A DNA stretch of 64,000 nt, taken from NCBI GenBank assembly GCA_965199805.1, contig CBDATO010000001.1, positions 3,348,001 to 3,412,000 on the forward strand, written 5' to 3'. This DNA is from DATAZK01 sp965199805 (GTDB lineage: Bacteria; Actinomycetota; Actinomycetes; Frankiales; Frankiaceae). The notes below the pieces were generated by a model. It was not told the DNA's origin and did not search any database. It saw only the letters and a list, made by a program, of their open reading frames with translations. A program made the translations under genes and the position numbers. How positions within the stretch are numbered: position 1 is the first letter of the stretch; every line of letters starts with the position of its first letter. This document shows, piece after piece, positions 7,439 through 17,868 of this stretch.

Positions 7439-10054
7439 ATGCCTGAAACGCCTGGACGCCCGGTGATCGAACTGCCACCGCAGTACGACCCGACCGTCGT
7501 GGAGGCGCCCGGCTACCAGCGCTGGCTCGACGCCGACGCGTTCACCGCAGGCCGCCCCGACCGCAAGGACGCCGAGCCGTTCGCGCTGGTCATCCCGCCG
7601 CCTAACGTCACGGGTTCGCTGCACGTCGGCCACGCGTTCGAGCACGTGCTCATGGACGCGCTCACCCGGCGCAAGCGCATGCAGGGCTACGACGTGCTCT
7701 GGCTGCCCGGCATGGACCACGCCGGCATCGCGACGCAGAACGCGGTGGAGCGCCAGCTGGCCAAGGAAGGCATCAGCCGGCACGACCTCGGGCGTGAGGC
7801 GTTCGTCGAGCGGGTGTGGTCGTGGAAGGCCGAGTACGGCGGCCAGATCCTCGGGCAGATGCGCCGGATCGGCGACGGGGTCGACTGGAGCCGCGAGCGC
7901 TTCACGATGGACGAGGGCCTCTCGCGGGCGGTGCGCACCGTCTTCAAGCAGCTCTTCGACCAGGACCTCATCTACCGCGCCAACCGGATCATCAACTGGT
8001 GTCCGCGTGACCGCACCGCCCTGTCCGACATCGAGGTGGATCACCGCGACATCGACGGCGAGCTGGTCACCATCCAGTACGGCCCGCTGCAGGTGGCGAC
8101 CACCCGCGCCGAGACGATGCTCGGCGACACCGCGGTGGCCGTGCACCCCGACGACGAGCGCTACAAGCACCTGATCGGCACCCTGGTGCCGCTGCCGCTG
8201 ACCGACCGCAGCATCCCGGTGGTCGGCGACGAGCACGTCGACCCGGCGTTCGGCACCGGCGCGGTGAAGGTGACGCCGGCGCACGACCCCAACGACTTCG
8301 AGATCGGCCAGCGCCACGACCTGCCGTCGATCACGGTGCTGGACGAGCTCGGCGTGATCACGACGCCCGGCCCGTTCCAGGGGCTCGACCGCTTCGAGGC
8401 CCGGCCGGCCATCGTGGAGGCGCTGCGCGCCGAGGGCCTGATCGTCGCCGAGAAGCGCCCGTACGTGCACGCGGTCGGGCACTGCTCGCGCTGCGGCACG
8501 GTGGTGGAGCCGCGGCTGTCGCTGCAGTGGTTCGTCCGCGTCGCCCCGCTGGCCAAGCGCGCCGGCGATGCCGTGCGCGACGGGGAGACCGCGTTCGTGC
8601 CGCCGGAGATGGCCGCGCGCTACTTCTCCTGGGTCGACAACATGCACGACTGGTGCGTGAGCCGCCAGCTCTGGTGGGGCCACCGCATCCCGGTCTGGTA
8701 CGGCCCCGACGGGCAGACGGTCGTGCCCGGCCCCGACGAGGAGCCGCCGGGTGAGGGCTGGGTGCAGGACGAGGACGTCCTCGACACCTGGTTCAGCTCG
8801 GCGCTGTGGCCCGCGTCGACGCTGGGCTGGCCCGACCGCACGCCCGACTTCGAGCGCTTCTATCCGACGTCCGTGCTCATCACGGGCTACGACATCATCT
8901 TCTTCTGGGTCGCCCGGATGATGATGTTCTGCACGTTCATCGCGCCCGAGGTGCCGTTCCGGCAGGTGGCCGTGCACGGGCTGGTGCGCGACGGCCGCGG
9001 CCGCAAGATGAGCAAGTCGGCCGGCAACGGCATCGACCCGCTGCAGCTGATCGACGCGTACGGCACCGATGCGCTGCGCTGGACGCTCGCCCGCGCGGCC
9101 AACCCCGGCGGCGACGTGCCGCTCGCCGAGGAGTGGGTGCAGGGCAGCCGCAACTTCGTCAACAAGCTGTGGAACGCGACCCGCTTCGCGCTCATGAACG
9201 GCGCCGACCCGACGCTGCCGCTGGAGGAGTCGACGTGCTCGGCCGCCGACCGGTGGATCCTCACCCGCCTGGGCGAGGTCACGGACGCGGTCGAGGGCTT
9301 CTACGCCGACTTCGAGTTCGGCAAGGCGTGCGACGCGCTCTTCCACTTCGCCTGGGATGAGCTCTTCGACTGGTACGTGGAGCTCGCCAAGGTGCCGCTG
9401 CGTACCGAGGGTGACGCCGCCGTACGCACCCGGGCGGTGCTCGGACGCTGCCTCGACGTGGTGCTCCGCCTGCTGCACCCGGTGATCCCGTTCGTCACCG
9501 ACGAGCTGTGGCGCGCGTTGAACGGCCACACCGACGAGCTCGAGACGTTGGCGCTGGCCGCGTGGCCGACCGGCGGCGGCATGGCCGACGCGGGTGCCGT
9601 GGCCGAGATGGGCCGGCTGCAGGAGCTGGTGGCCGAGCTGCGGCGCTTCCGTACCCAGCAAGGCATCCCGTCCAAGCGCAAGGTGCCGGCCGTCATCCTC
9701 AAGGACGGCGATTTCGCGGGTGCGTGGGCCGGCCAGCTGGCCGCCCTCGCCGACCTCACGCTGCCCACCGAGGCGTCCGACAGCGCCCCCGAGGGCTGGG
9801 AGGTGTTGCAGTCCGGCAGCACGTCGGTCGCGCTGGACCTGCTCGGCTCCATCGACGTGCAGGCCGAGCTCAGCCGCCTGGCCAAGCAGCTGCTCGCGGT
9901 GGACAAGGAGATCAAGCAGACCTCCGCCAAGCTCGGCAACGCCGGCTTCCTCGCGAAGGCGCCGGACGAGGTGGTCGCCGAGATCCGGCAGCGCAACACC
10001 GACGCCGCGGCCGAGCGCGAGCGCATCCTCGATCGGCAGCGTCGTCTTGGCTAG
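7439..10054 (+). CDS. valS: Valyl-tRNA synthetase
   Basis: An 871-residue class I aminoacyl-tRNA synthetase that charges tRNA-Val and edits misactivated threonine. The HIGH-type motif HVGH is at 62-65 and KMSKS at 523-527. Between them is the CP1 editing domain, with the TTRAETMLGDTAVAVHP motif. The anticodon-binding domain and a C-terminal coiled-coil tRNA arm (SRLAKQLLAVDKEIKQT) are present. It starts at ATG 7439 with little Shine-Dalgarno. Its last 8 bases overlap the start proposed for folC, so the two genes are probably translationally coupled. Confidence 0.97.
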   Translation: MPETPGRPVIELPPQYDPTVVEAPGYQRWLDADAFTAGRPDRKDAEPFALVIPPPNVTGSLHVGHAFEHVLMDALTRRKRMQGYDVLWLPGMDHAGIATQNAVERQLAKEGISRHDLGREAFVERVWSWKAEYGGQILGQMRRIGDGVDWSRERFTMDEGLSRAVRTVFKQLFDQDLIYRANRIINWCPRDRTALSDIEVDHRDIDGELVTIQYGPLQVATTRAETMLGDTAVAVHPDDERYKHLIGTLVPLPLTDRSIPVVGDEHVDPAFGTGAVKVTPAHDPNDFEIGQRHDLPSITVLDELGVITTPGPFQGLDRFEARPAIVEALRAEGLIVAEKRPYVHAVGHCSRCGTVVEPRLSLQWFVRVAPLAKRAGDAVRDGETAFVPPEMAARYFSWVDNMHDWCVSRQLWWGHRIPVWYGPDGQTVVPGPDEEPPGEGWVQDEDVLDTWFSSALWPASTLGWPDRTPDFERFYPTSVLITGYDIIFFWVARMMMFCTFIAPEVPFRQVAVHGLVRDGRGRKMSKSAGNGIDPLQLIDAYGTDALRWTLARAANPGGDVPLAEEWVQGSRNFVNKLWNATRFALMNGADPTLPLEESTCSAADRWILTRLGEVTDAVEGFYADFEFGKACDALFHFAWDELFDWYVELAKVPLRTEGDAAVRTRAVLGRCLDVVLRLLHPVIPFVTDELWRALNGHTDELETLALAAWPTGGGMADAGAVAEMGRLQELVAELRRFRTQQGIPSKRKVPAVILKDGDFAGAWAGQLAALADLTLPTEASDSAPEGWEVLQSGSTSVALDLLGSIDVQAELSRLAKQLLAVDKEIKQTSAKLGNAGFLAKAPDEVVAEIRQRNTDAAAERERILDRQRRLG

Positions 10055-11405
10055 CCGGACGGACGCGGCCGGTGACGACGTCCGCGAAGCGCTCGCCCGG
10101 GTCGAGAAGGCCCTCGCCGGCCGCTTCCCGAACCGGATGGTGCCCGACCTCGAGCGCATGCGCACGTTGGTCGACCTGCTCGGGCAGCCGCAGCTGGCGT
10201 ACCCGACGATCCACCTGACGGGCACGAACGGCAAGACGTCGACCGCTCGGATGATCGACACCCTGCTGCACGCCTTCGGGCTGCGCACCGGGCGCTACAC
10301 GTCGCCGCACCTGGAGTCGGTGACCGAGCGGATCAGCATCGACGGGTTACCGATCTCCGCCGAGGCGCTGGTCAAGGCATACGACGACGTCATCCCGTAC
10401 GTGGAGATGGTCGACGCGCAGTCGGAGCAGCAGGTCACGTACTTCGAGCTGATGACCGCGATGGCGTTCGCGGCCTTCGCGGACGCACCGATCGACATTG
10501 GCATCATCGAGGTCGGCATGGGCGGCACCTGGGACGCCACCAACGTCGTCGAGAGCGCCGTGCAGGTCATCCTGCCGATCTCACTCGACCATCCGGAGCT
10601 CGGCAGCACCGTGGCCGAGGTGGCGGGGGAGAAGTCCGGCATCCTGCGGGCCGACGCGGTCGCCGTCTTCGCGAGCCAGCCGCCCGAGGCCGCGACGGTG
10701 CTGTTGCGCAAGGCGGGGGAGCTCGGGACGACGATCGCCCGCGAGGGGCTCGAGTTCGGCGTGGTCGGCCGGGCCGTGGCGCTCGGCGGCCAGGTGTTGA
10801 CGCTGCGCGGGCTCGGCGGCGACTACGACGACATCTTCCTGCCGCTGCACGGCGCCCACCAGGCCCACAACGCCGCGTGCGCACTCACCGCCGTCGAGGC
10901 GTTCCTCGGCGCCGGCGAGGACAACCCGCTGGACCTCGACACCGTGCGGGCCGGCTTCGCCGTGGCCGAGTCGCCGGGCCGCATGGAGACCATCCGCAGC
11001 TCGCCGACGATCATGCTCGACGGCGCGCACAACGCCGCCGGCGCCAAGGCCCTGGCGACGGCGCTCGAGGAGGCGTTCGCGTTCGACCGGCTCGTCGGCG
11101 TGATCGGCATCCTCGGCGACAAGGACGTCGAGGCCGTGCTCAGCGCACTCGAACCCGTCCTCACGTCGATCGTCGTCACGCAGAGCGCGTCACCCCGGGC
11201 CATGCCCGTCGACGACCTCGCCGCCGAGGCGGTCGACATCTTCGGCAGCCACCGGGTGGAGGTCGAGCCCCGGCTCGACGACGCCATCGACGCGGCCGTA
11301 CGCACCGCCGAGGAGGAGGGCCCGGTCGGCGGCAGCGGGGTGATCATCACCGGCTCGCTCGTCACCGTCGGTGAGGCACGCCGCCTGCTGAGGCGCAGGG
11401 CCTGA
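10047..11405 (+). CDS. folC: Folylpolyglutamate synthase / dihydrofolate synthase
   Basis: A 452-residue Mur-ligase-like enzyme that adds glutamate to folates, and probably also joins dihydropteroate to glutamate. The P-loop is in HLTGTNGKTST, followed by the YTSPHLESVTERI segment. Later motifs are GMGGTWDATN, DHPELG and MLDGAHNAAG. The frame stays open far upstream inside valS; TTG 10047 is the plausible start because it keeps the conserved N-terminal helix and gives family-typical length. ATG 10137 would remove part of the fold. The unusual TTG start and overlap suggest coupling to valS. Confidence 0.9.
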   Translation: MASRTDAAGDDVREALARVEKALAGRFPNRMVPDLERMRTLVDLLGQPQLAYPTIHLTGTNGKTSTARMIDTLLHAFGLRTGRYTSPHLESVTERISIDGLPISAEALVKAYDDVIPYVEMVDAQSEQQVTYFELMTAMAFAAFADAPIDIGIIEVGMGGTWDATNVVESAVQVILPISLDHPELGSTVAEVAGEKSGILRADAVAVFASQPPEAATVLLRKAGELGTTIAREGLEFGVVGRAVALGGQVLTLRGLGGDYDDIFLPLHGAHQAHNAACALTAVEAFLGAGEDNPLDLDTVRAGFAVAESPGRMETIRSSPTIMLDGAHNAAGAKALATALEEAFAFDRLVGVIGILGDKDVEAVLSALEPVLTSIVVTQSASPRAMPVDDLAAEAVDIFGSHRVEVEPRLDDAIDAAVRTAEEEGPVGGSGVIITGSLVTVGEARRLLRRRA

Positions 11406-11460
11406 CCGGTAGCCTCGCTACCGACGTCGCACCACCCACACGAACGAGAGGAGCTCTGGC

Positions 11461-11874
<414 letters not shown>

Positions 11875-11949
11875 ACCGCGTGGCGCGTCGCCACGGTCAC
11901 CCTCCGCTGTCGATTTAGCCTGCCGTCATCCGCTCCCGGAAGGGCCTCG

Positions 11950-12978
11950 ATGGCGCACGCTTTTTCATTGATCGGCCGCGACATGGCGGTGGACCTCGGC
12001 ACCGCCAACACCCTGGTCTACGTCCGCGGCCGAGGCATCGTGCTCAACGAGCCGAGCGTCGTCGCGATCAACGTCACCACGCAGGGCATCGTCGCCGTGG
12101 GCGCCAATGCCAAGCGGATGATCGGCCGCACCCCGAGCAACATCGCCGCGGTGCGGCCGCTCAAGGACGGCGTGATCGCCGACTTCGACACCACCGAGCG
12201 CATGCTGCGCTACTTCATCCAGCAGGTGCACCGGCGCCGGCGGTGGGCGCAGCCGCGGATCGTCGTCTGCGTGCCGTCCGGCATCACCGCCGTCGAGCGG
12301 CGTGCCGTCAAGGACACCGCGTACGCGGCCGGTGCCCGCCGCGTCTACATCATCGAAGAGCCGATGGCCGCCGCCCTCGGCGCAGGCCTGCCGGTGCACG
12401 AGCCGACCGGCAACATGATCGTCGACGTCGGCGGTGGCACCACCGAGGTGGCCGTCATCTCCCTCGGCGGCATCGTGTCGGGCCAGTCGGTGCGTACGGC
12501 GGGTGACGAGCTCGACCAGGCGATCATCACGTACGTCAAGAAAGAGCACTCGCTGGCGCTCGGCGAGCGCACCGCCGAAGAGATCAAGATGACCGTCGGG
12601 TCGGCGTTCCCGCAGGCGAAGGAGCCGGCCGCGGAGCTGCGCGGACGTGACCTCGTCTCCGGCCTGCCGCGCTCGATCGTCATCGAGGCGGCCGAGATCC
12701 GCGAGGCGATGCAGGAGCCGCTCACCGCGATCATCGACGCCGTCAAGGCGACGCTCGACCGCTGCCCGCCCGACCTCGCCGCCGATGTGATGGACCGCGG
12801 GATCGTGCTCACCGGCGGGGGAGCGCTGCTGCGCGGCCTCGACGACCTGCTGCGCGCCGAGACCGGTGTCGCCGTGTCGATCGCCGACAACCCGCTGAGC
12901 TCGGTCGCGCTCGGCTCCGGCCGGTGCATCGAGGAGTTCGACAGCCTGCAGCAGGTGCTCAACCCGGAGCCGCGCTGA
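11950..12978 (+). CDS. mreB: Rod shape-determining protein MreB
   Basis: A 342-residue actin-like ATPase that polymerises at the membrane and guides lateral peptidoglycan synthesis. The phosphate-1 loop is in AVDLGTANTLVY, phosphate-2 in IVDVGGGTTEVAVIS, and the adenosine motif in VLTGGGALLRGLD. ATG 11950 is preceded by GGAAGGG. It is the first gene of the elongasome cluster and is followed 51 bases later by mreC. An intact copy argues against a coccoid actinobacterium that has lost mre genes. Confidence 0.97.
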   Translation: MAHAFSLIGRDMAVDLGTANTLVYVRGRGIVLNEPSVVAINVTTQGIVAVGANAKRMIGRTPSNIAAVRPLKDGVIADFDTTERMLRYFIQQVHRRRRWAQPRIVVCVPSGITAVERRAVKDTAYAAGARRVYIIEEPMAAALGAGLPVHEPTGNMIVDVGGGTTEVAVISLGGIVSGQSVRTAGDELDQAIITYVKKEHSLALGERTAEEIKMTVGSAFPQAKEPAAELRGRDLVSGLPRSIVIEAAEIREAMQEPLTAIIDAVKATLDRCPPDLAADVMDRGIVLTGGGALLRGLDDLLRAETGVAVSIADNPLSSVALGSGRCIEEFDSLQQVLNPEPR

Positions 12979-13029
12979 TGCCGACCCGCCCCGGTCGCCC
13001 GGCGGGGCACGCGATGGAGCTGGCAAACC

Positions 13030-13860
13030 ATGGGTCGTGACGGCCGCAGCGCGCGTCTGCTGCTTGCCGGGTTGCTCGTCATCGCCCTCGCGCTGATCGC
13101 GATCGACGTCACGGCGGGCAAGAACACCGGCGGCGTACGCCGGGTAGCCGACAGCGTCTTCGGCCCGGTGGAGCGCGGGGTCGCCACGGCCGTGCGCCCG
13201 GTGCGTGACGCGGTCGACTCCCTCGGCGACTCCGACAAGCAGGACGCGCGCACCGACACGCTCGCCACCGAGAACGCTGCGCTCAAGCGGCAGCTCGCGA
13301 GCCGAGCGGAGGTCGAGCAGCAGGCCCGCAAGCTGGCCGCGCTCGGGCTGGTCGCCCCGGCGGGCGCGTACCAATTGAAGCCGGCCCGGGTGATCGCGAC
13401 CGGTGACACCACCGGCACCGAGCGCACCGTCGACATCGGCGCCGGCAGCGACGACGGCCTCAAGGTCGGCCAGCTCGTGCTCGACACCGACGGCCTGGTC
13501 GGCGTGCTGACCCGGGTGAGCGCGTCGGTCGCCACCGTGCGGCTCGCCGACGACCCGCGCACGGTGATCGGCGCGCGGCTGCAGGGCTCGAACGCGCTCG
13601 GCACCATCAGCGGCACCGGCTCGACCGGCCGGCTCTCGTTCACCCTGTACGACCCGTCGCTCGCGGTGAAGCCGGGGCAGAAGGTCGTCACGTACGGCAG
13701 CGCCGACTACGCGGGTGGCGTGCCCGTCGGGGTCACCACCAGCTCGGGCGACCTCGGCACCGCCGAAGGCGCCGGCGGCCTGACGCAGCAGGTGACCGTG
13801 CGTCCGTACGCCCGTTTCGGCACCCTCGACCTGGTCGGGGTCGTCGTGGGCAAGCCGTGA
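13030..13860 (+). CDS. mreC: Rod shape-determining protein MreC
   Basis: A 276-residue bitopic membrane protein that links MreB to the external synthases PBP2 and RodA. There is one N-terminal membrane segment at about residues 8-25, a coiled coil around 70-105 (ATENAALKRQLASRAEVEQQ), and then the beta-rich extracytoplasmic MreC core with GLKVGQLVLDTDGLVGVL. Start ATG 13030. Its stop overlaps the mreD GTG by 4 bases. Confidence 0.95.
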   Translation: MGRDGRSARLLLAGLLVIALALIAIDVTAGKNTGGVRRVADSVFGPVERGVATAVRPVRDAVDSLGDSDKQDARTDTLATENAALKRQLASRAEVEQQARKLAALGLVAPAGAYQLKPARVIATGDTTGTERTVDIGAGSDDGLKVGQLVLDTDGLVGVLTRVSASVATVRLADDPRTVIGARLQGSNALGTISGTGSTGRLSFTLYDPSLAVKPGQKVVTYGSADYAGGVPVGVTTSSGDLGTAEGAGGLTQQVTVRPYARFGTLDLVGVVVGKP

Positions 13861-14492
13861 CCCTGCTCGCCCCGGGCACGCGGCGTGCCGCCCGGCCCGC
13901 CCCCTCCGAACCGGCCGCGCCGCGCCTCACGCTCGGCTCGCCCACCGGCGGCAGCGAGCCCGAGCAGCCGCCGCTGCGGCTCGTCGGCGCCATCGCCGTC
14001 GCGGTGCTGCTCATGCTCGCCGTCGTCGTGCAGCGCACGGCCCTGCCGCTGCTGCCGGCCGGCCCCGCCGATCTCGTCACGGTCATGGTGGTGACGCTGG
14101 GCCTGTCGTTCGGCCCCGCCGCGGGCTGCCTCGCCGGCTTCGGCTCGGGCCTGCTCGCCGACGCGCTGTCCGACCACAGCCTCGGCCGGCTCGCCGCCGT
14201 GCTCTGCGTCGTCGGCTACCTCGCCGGGCTGGTGCCCGCGGTCCGGAGCCGCCGGCTGCGCTACGCGCTGCCCCTCATCGCGCTCGGCTGCGCCGTGGTG
14301 CCGCTCCTGTTCGCACTGACCGGCGTCCTCGTCAGCGACACCCGCGCTGCGGGCTCGCTGCTGGCCTCGCGCTGCGCCGCCGGGGCCGTCTACGGATTGC
14401 TCTTCGGTCTCGTCCTGCACCCGCTGCTGCCACGGCTGCTCACGTTGAGGAGCCGGGTGCGATCCCGTGCGCGCCGGCGGGTGACCGGGTGA
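13857..14492 (+). CDS. mreD: Rod shape-determining protein MreD
   Basis: A 211-residue polytopic membrane protein of the elongasome. After a Pro/Ala-rich cytoplasmic N-terminus of about 40 residues there are about five hydrophobic segments, including AVLLMLAVVVQRTALPLLPAG and the FGSGLLADAL loop typical of MreD. It starts at GTG 13857 inside the mreC stop and ends overlapping the mrdA GTG by 4 bases. Assignment rests on topology, short motifs and position. Confidence 0.88.
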   Translation: MTLLAPGTRRAARPAPSEPAAPRLTLGSPTGGSEPEQPPLRLVGAIAVAVLLMLAVVVQRTALPLLPAGPADLVTVMVVTLGLSFGPAAGCLAGFGSGLLADALSDHSLGRLAAVLCVVGYLAGLVPAVRSRRLRYALPLIALGCAVVPLLFALTGVLVSDTRAAGSLLASRCAAGAVYGLLFGLVLHPLLPRLLTLRSRVRSRARRRVTG

Positions 14493-16564
14493 GCCGGGTC
14501 GGCGCGGTGCGCTCGCACCCGCGGCTGCGGATCAACGTGCTGCGGGCCGTCGTCTTCGCGGCACTCGCCGTGCTGCTCATCCGGCTCTTCTCGCTGCAGA
14601 TCGTCGACCACGACCAGTACCAGGTGGCGGCCGCCGACAACCGCGAGCGCACCGTCGTCAGTCCCGCCCCGCGCGGGATCATCGTCGACGACAAGGGCGT
14701 GCCGATCGCCGTCAACGAGACCTCGCTGGTGGTCACCGTCGACCGCAGCGTGCTGGCCCGCCAGTCCGACGGCGGCAAGGCGGTGATGGTCAGGCTCGCC
14801 GCCGCGCTCAAGCGGTCGTACACCGAGCTCGCCGACAAGGTCCGGCTCTGCACCGCGACGGTCGGCCAGCCGTGCTGGAACGGCTCGCCGTACCAGCCGA
14901 TCCCGGTGCTGACGAACGTCGCGCCGCAGCTGGCGCTGTCGATCATCGAGCATCCGGAGCGCTTCCCCGGCGTCTCGGCCGACACCCAGGCCGTCCGCCG
15001 CTACCCGCTCGGCACCTTCGCCGCCCACGAGATCGGCTACACCGGCCCGGTCAGCCAGACCCAGCTCGCCGACAAGGCGGCCGGTTACCTGCCCACCGAC
15101 GTCGTCGGCCAGGCGGGGGTCGAGGCCAGCTACGACACCGCGCTGCGCGGCACCAGCGGCGTGAAGAAGCTCGCGGTCGACCGCTTCGGCAACGTCTCCG
15201 GCGTCATCTCCGCGACGCCCGCCACGGCCGGCGACAACGTCGTGCTGAGCATCGACTCCGGCGTGCAGACCCTGCTCGAGCAGTCGCTCGCAGGGGCCAT
15301 GACCTCCGCGCGGGCGAAGGGCAAGGCGGTGACCACCGCCAGCGGGGTCGTCATGGACTGGCACACCGGTCAGGTCGTCGCCATGGCATCGCTGCCCACG
15401 TACGACCCGTCCGTCTTCACCGGCGGCATCAGCCAGGCCGACTACGACCGGCTGAACAGCGCCGACGCCGGCAACCCGCTCATCTCGCGCGCCTTCCAGG
15501 GCACCCTGTCACCGGGCTCCACCTTCAAGCCGATCTCGCTGTCGGCGGCGGTGGCGTCGGGGGTCGACATCAACGGCTCGTACTCGTGCCCGTCGGCCAT
15601 CCAGATCGGCAACGCGATCTTCCACAACTTCGAGGGCGAGGCCGGCGGCGTCATCAACCTGCACGAGGCGCTGGTTATGTCGTGCGACACGATCTTCGAC
15701 ACGTTCGCGTACAACGACTGGCTCGCCGACGGCGGCCTGCGCAACGGCTCCGGCCCGTACGCGGCGCCGAAGGAGTACTTCACCAACATGGCCAAGGCGT
15801 ACGGCTTCGGCCGCACGACCGGGGTCGACCTGCCGGCCGAGAGCAGCGGCTGGGTGACCAACCGCGCGTCGCTGGCCAAGCAGTACGAGCAGATGAAGGC
15901 GACGTACTGCAAGCGGGCCGCGACCGGCTACCCGGAGGACCCGAACCCGCAGCACGCGGCACTGCTCCAGCAGTACGCGAAGGAGGCTTGCGTCGACGGC
16001 AACCTCTACAACGGCGGCGCGGCGATCATGTTCGGCATCGGGCAGGGCGCCTACCTGTCGGTGAGCCCGCTGCAGATGGCGACCGCGTACGCGGCGGTGG
16101 CCAACGGCGGCACCGTCTTCCATCCCCGGGTCGCCAAGGCCCTCGTCGCGCAGGACGGCACCGTCAAGCCGATCGCGCCGTCGGTCGCGAGCCACCTGCC
16201 GGTCTCGGCCGACACGCTGGCCTACATCCGCAGCGGCCTGCTCGACGTGACCCGCCGCGGCACCGCCGCCGGGGCGTTCAACGGCTTCCCGCTCGACACG
16301 ATCCCGATCGCCGGCAAGACCGGCACCGCCGAGGTCGACGGGCATGACGACACGTCGTGGTTCGCGTCGTTCAGCGACCGCTACGTCGTGGTGATCTCGC
16401 TGCCCGACACCGGTCAGGGCGGCCTGTTCGCCGCGCCCGTCGCCCGCACCATCTACGAGGGCCTCTACGGCGTCGGGCGCCCCGCGCTCCTGCCCACCCC
16501 GCCGACGACCGTGCCCAAGGTCAGCTCGGCCGGCACCGGCACCCCAGCCACCGGAGCACCGTGA
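14489..16564 (+). CDS. mrdA: Penicillin-binding protein 2 (peptidoglycan D,D-transpeptidase)
   Basis: A 691-residue class B transpeptidase that crosslinks peptidoglycan during elongation as the partner of RodA. An N-terminal membrane anchor at about 15-33 is followed by the PBP dimer domain and then the transpeptidase domain. That domain has Ser344-x-x-Lys347 (SPGSTFKPIS), SCD in the second motif (MSCDTIFD), and KTG at 610-612. The region between, around residues 425-515, carries an extra Cys-containing stretch. GTG 14489 overlaps mreD and the stop overlaps rodA. Confidence 0.95.
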   Translation: MSRVGAVRSHPRLRINVLRAVVFAALAVLLIRLFSLQIVDHDQYQVAAADNRERTVVSPAPRGIIVDDKGVPIAVNETSLVVTVDRSVLARQSDGGKAVMVRLAAALKRSYTELADKVRLCTATVGQPCWNGSPYQPIPVLTNVAPQLALSIIEHPERFPGVSADTQAVRRYPLGTFAAHEIGYTGPVSQTQLADKAAGYLPTDVVGQAGVEASYDTALRGTSGVKKLAVDRFGNVSGVISATPATAGDNVVLSIDSGVQTLLEQSLAGAMTSARAKGKAVTTASGVVMDWHTGQVVAMASLPTYDPSVFTGGISQADYDRLNSADAGNPLISRAFQGTLSPGSTFKPISLSAAVASGVDINGSYSCPSAIQIGNAIFHNFEGEAGGVINLHEALVMSCDTIFDTFAYNDWLADGGLRNGSGPYAAPKEYFTNMAKAYGFGRTTGVDLPAESSGWVTNRASLAKQYEQMKATYCKRAATGYPEDPNPQHAALLQQYAKEACVDGNLYNGGAAIMFGIGQGAYLSVSPLQMATAYAAVANGGTVFHPRVAKALVAQDGTVKPIAPSVASHLPVSADTLAYIRSGLLDVTRRGTAAGAFNGFPLDTIPIAGKTGTAEVDGHDDTSWFASFSDRYVVVISLPDTGQGGLFAAPVARTIYEGLYGVGRPALLPTPPTTVPKVSSAGTGTPATGAP

Positions 16565-17838
16565 CCAGCCTGCTGCCTCCCGTCACCCGCCCGCCGCGCC
16601 CGCGGCAGCCCGCCCGTGACCATCGGGGCCCGGTGCGGCTGGAGCCGCTCGCCGGCCGCGGCGCCGCCACGTCCAAGGCCCGCGAGCGCCGGGAGCGCTC
16701 GTGGCGGCGGGTCGACTGGGTGCTCGCGGGGGCGGTGCTCGCCCTGTGCGTCATCGGCTCGCTGCTCATCGCGTCGGCCACCCGGCAGTTCCAGCTCGAC
16801 CACCACCTCGACCCGTACGCGTACCTGAAGAAGCATCTGCTCACCGTCGGCGTCGGCAGCATCGTGGCGGTCGTCGTGGCCGGCTGCGACTTCCGCTCCG
16901 TGCGGGCGTACACGCCGGTGGTCTACATCGCGTCGCTGCTCGGGCTGCTCGGCGTGCTCGCGGTCGGCAGCACCATCAACGGCGCCCGCTCCTGGATCGT
17001 GCTGCCCGCGGGTTTCCAACTGCAGCCGTCGGAGTTCGCCAAGCTCGCGCTGGTCGCCGGCCTCGCGCTCATCCTCGGCCAGCAGCGCGACAAGGGGGCG
17101 ATCGGCCCCGGGGCGACCCCCGGGCTGCGGCAGATGGCGTACGCGCTCGGCCTGGCCGCGATCCCGCTCGCGCTGGTCATGCTGCAGCCCGACTTCGGCA
17201 CCACGATGGTGCTCATCGTCATGGTGGTGGGCGTGCTCGCCGTCTCCGGGGCGCCGGCGCGCTGGGTCTCCCTGCTGGTCGGGTGCGGGGTCGCCTTCGG
17301 CGCGGCGATCCTCAAGTTCCACCTGCTGAAGCCCTACCAGGAGGCCCGGCTCACCGAGTTCCTCCAGCACAGCAAGGTGCAGTCGGCCGGCATCGGCTAC
17401 AACGTGCAGCAGGCGCTGATCGCGAACGCGCACGGCCAGTGGTTCGGACGCGGCCTGTTCGCCGGGTCGCAGACGCAGGGCCAGTTCGTCCCCGAGCAGA
17501 AGACCGACTTCGTCTTCACCGTCGCCGGCGAGGAGCTCGGCTTCCTCGGCTGCGCGGTGATCGTGCTGCTGATCGGTCTCGTGCTGTGGCGCACCATGTC
17601 GATCGCCCAGCACGCCAACGACCGCTTCGGCACGCTGGTCTGCGTCGGCGTGGTCGTCTGGTTCACGTTCCAGAGCGTCATCAACATCGGCATGACGCTC
17701 GGGATCATGCCGATCACGGGGCTGCCGCTGCCGTTCATCTCCTACGGCGGCTCCGCGATGCTCGCCAACCTGGTGGCCATCGGCCTGGTGCAGAACGTGC
17801 GCCTGCGCTCCCCGCAGAAGCGGCAACGTCCCCACTAG
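16561..17838 (+). CDS. rodA: Rod shape-determining protein RodA (SEDS peptidoglycan glycosyltransferase)
   Basis: A 425-residue SEDS-family polymerase with about ten membrane segments that makes lateral-wall glycan strands together with PBP2. Diagnostic stretches are INGARSWIVLPAGFQLQPSE, KTDFVFTVAGEELGFLG and the C-terminal MPITGLPLPFISYGGSAM. The frame extends upstream to 16357, but GTG 16561 overlaps the mrdA stop by 4 bases and gives the right length. A basic cytoplasmic N-terminus of about 50 residues precedes the first membrane segment. Confidence 0.95.
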   Translation: MTSLLPPVTRPPRPRQPARDHRGPVRLEPLAGRGAATSKARERRERSWRRVDWVLAGAVLALCVIGSLLIASATRQFQLDHHLDPYAYLKKHLLTVGVGSIVAVVVAGCDFRSVRAYTPVVYIASLLGLLGVLAVGSTINGARSWIVLPAGFQLQPSEFAKLALVAGLALILGQQRDKGAIGPGATPGLRQMAYALGLAAIPLALVMLQPDFGTTMVLIVMVVGVLAVSGAPARWVSLLVGCGVAFGAAILKFHLLKPYQEARLTEFLQHSKVQSAGIGYNVQQALIANAHGQWFGRGLFAGSQTQGQFVPEQKTDFVFTVAGEELGFLGCAVIVLLIGLVLWRTMSIAQHANDRFGTLVCVGVVVWFTFQSVINIGMTLGIMPITGLPLPFISYGGSAMLANLVAIGLVQNVRLRSPQKRQRPH

Positions 17839-17868
17839 ACCTTTTGGTCAAGGCGCGCCGGTGCGGGC

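Noticed and set aside
9594..10046. The upstream extension of the folC frame to 9594
   Set aside because: It overlaps valS entirely and has no FolC similarity; the conserved protein begins near 10047.
7199..10288. A 1029-codon minus-strand frame
   Set aside because: It lies antisense to valS and arises from high-GC codon bias; its translation is low-complexity and has no family features.
17838..17868. A GACC-TTTT-GGTC hairpin after rodA as a terminator
   Set aside because: The stem is only 4 bp and not extended, so it is too weak to call.
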